Source of the DNA: Timonella sp031979385
GTDB taxonomy: Bacteria; Actinomycetota; Actinomycetes; Actinomycetales; Cellulomonadaceae
Reading direction: 5' to 3'
DNA length: 64,000 nt
Assembly: GCA_031979385.1 (NCBI GenBank)
Contig: DALZEF010000010.1
Span: 56,150 to 120,149 of the forward strand
The number at the start of each line of letters is the position of its first letter. Position 1 is the stretch's first letter. Positions 48,441-55,026 of this stretch are shown here, piece by piece. Under the pieces are notes generated by a model that made no database searches, was not told the DNA's origin, and saw nothing but the letters and a program-made list of their open reading frames with translations. The position numbers and the translations under genes were made by a program.

Positions 48441-48569
48441 CGCCATTTCCTCTTTTTCTGATCTGTTTCGATCTTGGTTCAAGCCTAGAAAAGAAATGAT
48501 GGGATGAGTTGGGACCTCGGTCCCGAAGGCCTGTTTTTGAGAGTCTAGTGGATCACATCTTTAGTTTTT

Positions 48570-48587
48570 ACCTGCTTTAAAGCAGGT
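48570..48587. promoter_or_regulatory. Perfect palindrome upstream of pflB
   Basis: ACCTGCTTTAAAGCAGGT is an 18-base perfect palindrome, 130 bases upstream of the pflB start, set in A/T-rich sequence. It is not a Rex or FNR box that I recognise. It could be an operator or a hairpin in the leader. The whole 48441-48908 stretch (468 bases) otherwise holds no gene I can support. Confidence 0.5.
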
Positions 48588-48796
48588 TTTATTGTCGACG
48601 AGTCGGACAGCACCAGCCGCCGCTCGCGCACCATGAACTTCTGTTAGCGCAGATAGCAGTCCACGTTGAACTAAATCTTACCTTTGAACCCATTAAGCCT
48701 TCATGACATTTTTGGGAATTTGTTCAGCATGAAAAATTGGTTCTGGAATTCCGGGTGAAAACACATCCATTGTGTCGCAGGATGCCTTGAAGTCCA

Positions 48797-48816
48797 GAAT
48801 CTTGACATCAAGATTC
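48797..48816. promoter_or_regulatory. Palindromic operator GAATCTTGA-CA-TCAAGATTC
   Basis: A perfect inverted repeat of nine-base arms around CA. The core ATCTTGA-NN-TCAAGAT recurs upstream of aconitase at 57876-57893. It lies about 360 bases upstream of pflB and 93 bases upstream of the hipB relic, so pflB is the more likely target. Size and symmetry suit a MarR- or TetR-type regulator. Confidence 0.6.
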
Positions 48817-48901
48817 ATGCGACAAAAGTCCCTAGATTCCCATCCTCAACTATGCATGCCACACCCTGACTCCACTACCTCCCGCTCGATGGGCCAAAAT
48901 C

Positions 48902-48938
48902 GGTCCGGATGCACAACATTTATGTATACATCCGGACC
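48902..48938. promoter_or_regulatory. Inverted repeat, probable operator of the hipBA relic
   Basis: GGTCCGGATG at 48902-48911 and CATCCGGACC at 48929-48938 form a 10-bp inverted repeat around an A/T-rich centre, immediately at the start of the hipB-like frame. HipB proteins bind such repeats to autoregulate hipBA operons. Confidence 0.55.
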
Positions 48939-49112
48939 AATTTAAGCCCATCGACTTTAGGTGCGCGACGTGACTTGGCAGAACGCCTAGGCGTCACGCA
49001 ACGATGGCTATCCGAACTTGAGGCAGGCAAGGGCAAGCAAGCGAACGAACGATACTTCGAGGTTCTACACCTACTCGGCGTACGGGTGATGGGGATAATC
49101 GATGACCACTGA
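48909..49112 (+). pseudogene. HipB-like antitoxin remnant
   Basis: 67 residues. LAERLGVTQRWLSELEAGKG and RYFEVLHLLGVRV match the second half of HipB HTH proteins (usually ...LAELAGVSRRWLSELERGK...VLRVLDALGV). The helix before it, normally R-x-x-R-x-x-x-G-L-T-Q, is missing: LSPSTLGARRDLAERL joins the ends of a deletion. The annotated ATG lies inside the inverted repeat, and no ribosome site is visible. It overlaps the hipA fragment by 11 bases. Confidence 0.6.
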
Positions 49113-49290
49113 AGCGCTCGAAGTACGCCTCTCAGGGATTGAGATTCGCGGCCTCACAACGGGCGCGGTGAACTCATTTGGCATTTCCCCATCGCTAGCT
49201 GAGTTTCTGGTCGACCAGGCAACCAACCTGTTACGTGGTGATCCCGCATGGGTGGGGCCGCTGCCACCAGCACTCACCTACCGCAAGTAA
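49102..49290 (+). pseudogene. HipA-like toxin remnant with internal deletion
   Basis: 62 residues against the usual ~400 of HipA. The N-terminal MTTEALEVRLSGIEIRGLTT resembles the opening strand of HipA (LEVWLDGRRVGTL type) and the rest, GISPSLAEFLVDQATNLLRG and DPAWVGPLPPALTYRK, may be the extreme C-terminus. The kinase core is absent, so the toxin is dead. Confidence 0.45.
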
Positions 49291-49315
49291 ACAACTCGCG
49301 TACTCGACGCAGGAT

Positions 49316-51187
49316 TTAGCGTGCGAGAACGGAGTGCGCAATCTGCTCGGCGGTCAACCCGTACTCTTCTACGACCTGGGCACGTGATGCGTGGTCGAGG
49401 AATTCGGTGGGCAGACCAAAGGTTTGCACCGGAACGTGGTGCCCCACGGATGCAAGGTCCTCAGCAAGAAGCGCGCCAACACCGCCCTTAGCCAAGCCAT
49501 CCTCTAGGGTGACAATGCGGTCGTAACCGGCCGCCTCGTCGAGAAGCGACTGCGAGGTGGGGAGCACCCACACCGGGGAGACCACGGTGACGCGGAAGCC
49601 CTGCCCGGCGACTTTCTCGGCTGCGGTCAGCGCGGTCGGAACCATAGCGCCAACAGCAACGAACAGGATGTTCTGAGCGTTTTCGTTCTCAGTGCCGAAC
49701 CGGCCCACAACATCAAGATCACCGATGGTCTCCAGAGCGGGGATCGGCTCCCCCATCGCGCCCTTCGGATAGCGGACAACGGTTGGGGCGTCAGAAACTT
49801 CAACAGCCTCGTTGAGGGCGCGGCGCAGGGTGTCCTCGTCGCGCGGTGCCGCAAGCCGCAGCCCTGGCACGATTCGCATGAGCGCCATGTCCCACATACC
49901 GTTGTGGCTCGCGCCGTCGTCACCGGTGATACCTGCGCGGTCGAGCATAAACGTGACGCCCGCCTTGTGCAGGGCAACATCCATGAGGACCTGGTCAAAG
50001 GCTCGGTTCAGGAAGGTAGCATAGAGCGCAACCACGGGGTGCAACCCGGAGAATGCCATGCCCGCCGCAGAGGTTGCAGCGTGCTGCTCCGCGATGCCCA
50101 CATCAAAGGTCCGGTGCGGGAATGCCCGCTGGAACGGTGCCAACCCCACAGGCTCGAGCATCGCCGCCGTGATGGCCACGACATCGTGACGCTTGCGACC
50201 GATCTTCACAATCTCGTCAGCGAAAACAGAGGTCCACCCAAAACGAGAGGGAGCCACTGGCAAGCCAGTCTCGGGATGGATCTGTCCCACTGCGTGGAAG
50301 CGGTCTGCGATGTCCTGCTCGGCGGGTTTGTATCCGCGGCCCTTCTCCGTGATGGCGTGTACGAGAACCGGTCCGTTGAACTGCTTCGCCAGGTTGAGAG
50401 CGTGCTCCACCTGCTCCAGATCGTGCCCATCAACAGGGCCGATGTATTTGATGCCAAGGTCCTCAAACCAGCCTTGCGGGCGGATGATGTTCTTGACACC
50501 CTTCTTGAAGCCGTGCAGGCCGTCATAGAGCATCTGGCCGGGAACGCCAAATCTTGGCAGTGTCTTCTTGCCCCACGAAAGCATGCCCTCATATTGACGG
50601 GACGTACGCAGAGCGTCGAGGTGCCGCGCCAACCCACCAATGGTTGGCGAATACGAACGTCCGTTGTCGTTCACAATCACCACGAGACGGCGATCGTCGT
50701 TCTCCGACACATTGTTCAGCGCTTCCCAGGCCATACCGCCGGTCAGTGCGCCGTCACCGATCACGGCAACAGCGTGGCGGTCATCAGCGCCTTGGAGCGC
50801 ATTCGCCTTGGCGACTCCATCCGCCCACGAGATTGCGGTTGATGCGTGCGAGTTCTCGACGACATCATGTTCAGACTCAGTGCGTGACGGGTAGCCGGAC
50901 AGACCACCCTTCTTGCGCAGGTCGGTGAAGTCAGTGCGCCCGGTCAGTAGCTTGTGCACGTAGGACTGGTGTCCGGTGTCGAAGATGAAGGTGTCTTTAG
51001 GCGAGTTGAACACGCGATGCATTGCGATGCTGAGTTCGACGACTCCCAGATTCGGTCCGAGGTGCCCGCCTGTCTTGGACACGGAGTGCACGAGGTACTC
51101 GCGAATCTCCTGGGCAAGCTGCACTGCCTGCTCACGAGATAGCTTTTTCACGTCCTCTGGGGAGTTCACGTGCTCAAGCAAGCTCAA
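49316..51187 (-). CDS. dxs: 1-deoxy-D-xylulose-5-phosphate synthase
   Basis: 623 residues if the TTG at 51187 (GAGAGGGG upstream) is used, giving MSLLEHVNSPEDVKKLSREQ, the normal actinobacterial opening; an ATG 21 codons upstream is possible. ThDP motif GDGALTGGMAWEALNNVS, FDTGHQSYVHKLLTGR, then GITGDDGASHNGMWDMALMR and the C-terminal transketolase domain. It condenses pyruvate and glyceraldehyde 3-phosphate for the MEP isoprenoid pathway. The dxs - RNase D - DUF3000 neighbourhood is conserved, here spread over 14 kb. Confidence 0.94.
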   Translation of the reverse strand: MSLLEHVNSPEDVKKLSREQAVQLAQEIREYLVHSVSKTGGHLGPNLGVVELSIAMHRVFNSPKDTFIFDTGHQSYVHKLLTGRTDFTDLRKKGGLSGYPSRTESEHDVVENSHASTAISWADGVAKANALQGADDRHAVAVIGDGALTGGMAWEALNNVSENDDRRLVVIVNDNGRSYSPTIGGLARHLDALRTSRQYEGMLSWGKKTLPRFGVPGQMLYDGLHGFKKGVKNIIRPQGWFEDLGIKYIGPVDGHDLEQVEHALNLAKQFNGPVLVHAITEKGRGYKPAEQDIADRFHAVGQIHPETGLPVAPSRFGWTSVFADEIVKIGRKRHDVVAITAAMLEPVGLAPFQRAFPHRTFDVGIAEQHAATSAAGMAFSGLHPVVALYATFLNRAFDQVLMDVALHKAGVTFMLDRAGITGDDGASHNGMWDMALMRIVPGLRLAAPRDEDTLRRALNEAVEVSDAPTVVRYPKGAMGEPIPALETIGDLDVVGRFGTENENAQNILFVAVGAMVPTALTAAEKVAGQGFRVTVVSPVWVLPTSQSLLDEAAGYDRIVTLEDGLAKGGVGALLAEDLASVGHHVPVQTFGLPTEFLDHASRAQVVEEYGLTAEQIAHSVLAR

Positions 51188-51449
51188 AACCCTGCCCCTC
51201 TCAAAGCGCACCGTTGCTGGTACACCCTTGTGCACCGAAATCCTTAACACTCAACTTTAGGATGTTGCACCCTTAAGTGACGAACCGAAGGTACCGCCGC
51301 ACCCAACTCGTTGCGCAAAATGGCTTAACTTCACACAACTCTCCCCCATTTAGACATGCTCCGCACCCGCTAGACCTCTGCCCGAGCACATTCTGACAAC
51401 CCACGTTAGGGTCGGATCAAGACGCACGGATTAATGAGAGGACTCAGTT

Positions 51450-51977
51450 ATGACAGGTTCGCACCGAGGTAGTACCGTTCGCCCTTCCGTTCTGGCGCAG
51501 GTGGGAATGTTGGTGTTGCTGGTCGCGATCCCGCTCGGCATTGGGTTTGCGGGGTCGATGGTCACTGTCGATAACGTGGACGGCTGGTATACGAGTGCGG
51601 ACAAAGCACCGTGGACCCCTCCGAACGAGGTGTTTGGCCCCACCTGGAGCGTCCTGTACGTCCTCATGGGTGTTGCGTCGTGGCTGGTATGGCGTTCGCT
51701 TCGTAGCGACGAGGCCCGTAGGCCGCTGGGCCTGTATGCAACTCAGTTGATTCTCAATGGGCTGTGGACTCCGGTGTTCTTTGGCCTGTACCCATCGCTT
51801 GGTTCAGCAGCGCTGTGGGTTGCATGCGCGATTATGGCGGCTTTGATTGTTGCCCTATTGGCGACGATCCGGTCCTTTAAGCCCATATCTTCCGTTGCTG
51901 CGTGGCTGCTTGTGCCCTACCTGCTCTGGCTGGCCTATGCCTCGACACTGAACGTGTACGCGGCAATCTTCAACTGA
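51450..51977 (+). CDS. tspO: TspO/MBR family protein
   Basis: 175 residues, five membrane helices. Family marks: GWYTSADKAPWTPPNEVFGP (the W-x-P-P loop), WSVLYVLMGVASWLVW, LILNGLWTPVFFGL and WLLVPYLLWLAYASTLN. TspO binds porphyrins and helps in stress. The start has GAGAGGACTCAGTT upstream. It is a single-gene unit after the 262-base gap that follows the dxs promoter, a gap in which I see no further gene. Confidence 0.93.
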   Translation: MTGSHRGSTVRPSVLAQVGMLVLLVAIPLGIGFAGSMVTVDNVDGWYTSADKAPWTPPNEVFGPTWSVLYVLMGVASWLVWRSLRSDEARRPLGLYATQLILNGLWTPVFFGLYPSLGSAALWVACAIMAALIVALLATIRSFKPISSVAAWLLVPYLLWLAYASTLNVYAAIFN

Positions 51978-52104
51978 GGTTTGTCCGCGCCCTGTTTTGC
52001 CGGTCCGTGGGTTTTCTCGCCAATCTGTGCGTGGAGTTAGCCACAGTTCGGCGAAGAAAACCACAGATCGGTTTCAGTCAGGCGGCAGCAACTAGACTTA
52101 TCGG

Positions 52105-53001
52105 ATGCCCCGCACCTTTCTGATCTCCGATTCTGATCTGCCCGCGATCTCAACTGCCATTGCCCAGCAGTTCCCTGACCTACCCCGCGAGTATTCGGTT
52201 GAGGGGTTCGGTTGGGACAACCTCATGGTTCGCGTTGGCACCGACCATGTGGCCCGCTTGCCACGCCGTCCAGAGGCTATCGTCTCGATTGAGTTCGAGT
52301 TGGCGTGGCTTGAACAAGCTGCACAGTCACTGACCGTTCCGGTGCCTCATATCGTAGGAAAAGGCTCGCCATTTTCTGATTATTCAGTGCCCTGGACCAT
52401 TAACACGTGGACTGCGGGGATTCGCGGTTTGAGTGTGCCACCTGAACAGCGTCGTCCTTCCGCTGCGGAACTGGGCCGACAGTTGGCTCTCCTACATCGC
52501 CCTGCCCCACGCGATGCACCGGAGAAACCTCATCGAGGTGGAACCTTGGCGCAGCGCATCTATCTGACGCAGCCGCAGATTGAACGCCTACCCGGGCAAT
52601 ATTCTGCGGTTGTTCCAGTCTGGGAGGAAGGGCTTGCGGCTGGCCCCTATGGCGGTACTCCCCTGTGGCTGCACGGGGACATTCACCCGGGAAACTACCT
52701 CTTGCAGGACGACCACACACTTGCGGGAATCATTGACTTCGGCGACGTATGTCAGGGTGATCCAGCCTTTGATCTAGCGACCGCTTGGGTGTCGTTCGAT
52801 GCCGCTGGCCGCGATGATTTCTTCGGAGCCTACTTTGAGTCCTGCCGCGAAGAAACACGCTTGGACCAAGACCTCGTACCCCGAGCGAAGGGTTGGGCCG
52901 CATCCGCCTACGTTATTGCCGTACTCAGTTCGGACCTCTCCACACCAGACTTCGTTGAAATGGCGCAGTGGACCATGGACCAGTTGCTTCAGGAGTCCTA
53001 A
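52105..53001 (+). CDS. Aminoglycoside phosphotransferase (APH)-family kinase-like protein
   Basis: 298 residues. APH/choline-kinase motifs: VEGFGWDNLMVRVGTDHVAR (nucleotide loop), LWLHGDIHPGNYLLQDDHTL (catalytic H-x-D-x-x-x-x-N) and AGIIDFGDVCQGDPAFDLAT (metal-binding D). The PWTINTWTAG segment is typical of the putative phosphotransferase subgroup. The substrate is unknown; antibiotic resistance cannot be assumed. It is convergent with the DUF1801 gene. Confidence 0.85.
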   Translation: MPRTFLISDSDLPAISTAIAQQFPDLPREYSVEGFGWDNLMVRVGTDHVARLPRRPEAIVSIEFELAWLEQAAQSLTVPVPHIVGKGSPFSDYSVPWTINTWTAGIRGLSVPPEQRRPSAAELGRQLALLHRPAPRDAPEKPHRGGTLAQRIYLTQPQIERLPGQYSAVVPVWEEGLAAGPYGGTPLWLHGDIHPGNYLLQDDHTLAGIIDFGDVCQGDPAFDLATAWVSFDAAGRDDFFGAYFESCREETRLDQDLVPRAKGWAASAYVIAVLSSDLSTPDFVEMAQWTMDQLLQES

Positions 53002-53005
53002 CCGC

Positions 53006-53428
53006 TCAACGGGCGTCGAGGTGTTCCTTGGTGAACCGATATGACTTAGCAATGATCTGACGCAGCACATCCACATCAACGTCCGCGAGCTTATTTATGT
53101 ACAGGCACGCCTTGGACAGCTTGTGTTTGCCCAGGTTTGCGATCAGGTCATCAAACCCCTCGAACTCATCCGTGTTGTAAACGACCAGATTGGCGGAACG
53201 CGGCGACAACGCGGCAGCAGGTGCATCGCCCTCGCGCCCTGAGGCGTACACGTAATGGTAGGAGTCGAAGCCAATGATGCTTGGCCCCCACATCACGGGT
53301 TCGTGCCCGGTGATCTCCTTGAATAGGTCGAGTAGCACCCAGGCGTCTTCGCGTCGGCGGGTGTTGGCCACATGTTCGATGAACGCTTCGGCGGACACAT
53401 CGGTAGGTTGCATCTTGTTCTCGCTCAT
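53006..53428 (-). CDS. DUF1801 (YdhG-like) protein
   Basis: 140 residues. VANTRRREDAWVLLDLFKEI, then TGHEPVMWGPSIIGFDSYHY and SPRSANLVVYNTDEFEGFDD, KACLYINKLADVDVDVLRQI match DUF1801 (YdhG/YjbR-type). The fold resembles DNA- or iron-binding YdhG/frataxin-like proteins; function unclear. Confidence 0.85.
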   Translation of the reverse strand: MSENKMQPTDVSAEAFIEHVANTRRREDAWVLLDLFKEITGHEPVMWGPSIIGFDSYHYVYASGREGDAPAAALSPRSANLVVYNTDEFEGFDDLIANLGKHKLSKACLYINKLADVDVDVLRQIIAKSYRFTKEHLDAR

Positions 53429-53586
53429 GCGTCACACAGTAACACCGGCCATTCCCACACGACTGGCAAGCCAAGGACAACAGTCCTGACCGTAACCTGG
53501 CACCGCACACGCACACTGCACTACCCGGGCACGCGGGATGCGGCTGGCGGGTAACCGTATCGTCGCCAAGCAGCACAAACGGTACT

Positions 53587-53617
53587 GGGCTGGGTGCGGA
53601 CAATCCGCACCCAGCCC
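53587..53617 (-). terminator. Terminator of the lost permease gene
   Basis: A perfect 14-bp stem (GGGCTGGGTGCGGA at 53587-53600, complement at 53604-53617) with a CAA loop lies 20 bases past the stop of the permease fragment on the minus strand. It looks like the old terminator of that operon. Confidence 0.65.
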
Positions 53618-53636
53618 AACCACACCGCAAAGCAGA

Positions 53637-53705
53637 CTAGCCCTTCACGCCACCTTCGGAGTTGTTCATGATCTTCTTCTGGAAGATGAAGAACAGAATT
53701 GCAAC
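53637..53705 (-). pseudogene. C-terminal fragment of a carbohydrate ABC transporter permease
   Basis: A minus-strand frame reads VAILFFIFQKKIMNNSEGGV and then KG before a TAG stop. This is the conserved end of MalG/UgpE-type sugar permeases (...FFxFQRxFVxGLTxGAVKG). Upstream the sequence breaks off at a TCGATCACC tandem repeat (53711-53731 region), so the rest of the gene is lost. The 425-base stretch 53429-53853 holds nothing else I can support. Confidence 0.65.
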
Positions 53706-53853
53706 CGGTCAACTCGATCACCTCGATCACCTCGAACATGGGGCACGTTTGGGGCACCGGCCTGTTGTCACCCAAGCCTGTTCGGCAGCAACAGCGGTGG
53801 TTGTCGCCCAGGCATTCAACGCGCTGCGGTAGCAAGTGTGGGCAGTCGGCGGC

Positions 53854-54156
53854 TCAGATCATTCGGACGAGAGCCGCCGCTGCAGCTCCCACCAGCAGAA
53901 CCACCAAGAACGGCGCCCGCAACATCAGTGCAATCAGCGCCGCAACGAGCGCAGCAAGGCGTGCATCGATTGCGAGAGAACCTGAGTCTGCAAACGTATT
54001 TGTTGCCACAAGCGCCGCAAGCATGCCAATCGTCACAAAGTTAGCCGTAGTCACAACCTTCGGGTTGTCAAAGATGGATTCGGGCAGCAGATAGCCCAGC
54101 AACTTCACCCCAAATGAGATGACGCTGGCAAGAATGACCCACGCCCACAAACTCAC
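53854..54156 (-). CDS. azlD: AzlD-type branched-chain amino acid exporter subunit
   Basis: 100 residues with three to four membrane helices (WVILASVISFGVKLLGYLLP, VTTANFVTIGMLAALVATNT, ARLAALVAALIALMLRAPFL). AzlD proteins act with AzlC to export branched-chain amino acids. It overlaps the end of the azlC gene by four bases. Confidence 0.88.
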   Translation of the reverse strand: MSLWAWVILASVISFGVKLLGYLLPESIFDNPKVVTTANFVTIGMLAALVATNTFADSGSLAIDARLAALVAALIALMLRAPFLVVLLVGAAAAALVRMI

Positions 54157-54869
54157 GATTCCTCACGTCCCTCAGATGCCACCGCACGCTCCGCATGAAC
54201 GGCAAGATGGCGAGAGGCTAGCCGCCAACCCGCGACTGCCGACACTCCGGCAGCAATAATGATCGGCACACCAGCCGGAACCACCGGAATCAGAAGCACA
54301 GTCACAAGCGCCCCAAGCACAGCGATTGCAGCATGGTCACGAGTTTTGAGCCGCGGCCACAACAGTGCCGCAAAAGCTGCGACAGCCGCCCCATCAAGAC
54401 CCCACGCAGCCGGATCGAGCGTCGCACCCAACTGAGTGCCAAGGAACGTGAAGAGATTCCACAACAGTAAAATCGCCAGACCAGTCACCCAGAATGCGCG
54501 ACGCTGCTCCGCTGGATCGGATTGGAGCGTGGCCATCCCCGCAGACTCGTCGATAGTCACCTGCGCGGCAACATACTTGCGTATGCCCTGCGGCCTGATC
54601 AACGAGTTCATCTGTGCACCGTAGATACCGTTGCGCACAAACAACAGCGAGGCTGCCGCCGTAGCAGCCGCTCCCGTACCTCCAGTTGCGATCACGCCGA
54701 TGAAAGCGAACTGCGAGCCACCCGAGAACATCACTAGGCTGAGGATCATCGCCTGCCACGTGTTCAGTCCTGAAGCAACGGCGAGTGCGCCAAACGAAAT
54801 CCCGTAAAGACCAGTAGCAAACGATAACGAAAAACTCGTCACTACCGCCGGAGTGAATCTGTCTAGCAT
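54153..54869 (-). CDS. azlC: AzlC-type branched-chain amino acid exporter subunit
   Basis: 238 residues from the ATG at 54869. The N-terminal VTSFSLSFATGLYGISFGAL and the characteristic MFSGGSQFAFIGVIATGGTG loop of AzlC, then VTIDESAGMATLQSDPAEQR, plus multiple membrane helices. With AzlD it forms the exporter; LIV-E family. The upstream 150 bases contain the aconitase terminator on the other side. Confidence 0.9.
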   Translation of the reverse strand: MLDRFTPAVVTSFSLSFATGLYGISFGALAVASGLNTWQAMILSLVMFSGGSQFAFIGVIATGGTGAAATAAASLLFVRNGIYGAQMNSLIRPQGIRKYVAAQVTIDESAGMATLQSDPAEQRRAFWVTGLAILLLWNLFTFLGTQLGATLDPAAWGLDGAAVAAFAALLWPRLKTRDHAAIAVLGALVTVLLIPVVPAGVPIIIAAGVSAVAGWRLASRHLAVHAERAVASEGREES

Positions 54870-54936
54870 GACTCGACCATAGCCCAACGCTTGGGACCAC
54901 AGCCGAACCGTCCATCCCAGCTGACATATAACAAAA

Positions 54937-54970
54937 GGAGAGCCCCGCACCTTGTGGTGCGGGGCTCTCC
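54937..54970 (-). terminator. Terminator of the aconitase gene
   Basis: A perfect 15-bp stem (GGAGAGCCCCGCACC at 54937-54951, complement at 54956-54970) with loop TTGT. On the minus strand it is followed by TTTTGTT. It lies 56 bases after the acnA stop. Confidence 0.9.
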
Positions 54971-55026
54971 CAATCGTCCTTGTTTCAATGCCTCAACAGC
55001 GACTGACGAACAGTGGTTAACCGATC

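Noticed and set aside
46524..48461. 645-residue plus-strand frame
   Set aside because: It is the antisense of pflB, Val/Asp/Gly-rich as expected for the complement of high-GC coding sequence.
49904..50842. 312-residue plus-strand frame
   Set aside because: Antisense of dxs.
53521..53835. 104-residue minus-strand frame across the permease relic
   Set aside because: Different frame from the recognisable permease end, with Cys/Arg-rich shadow composition.
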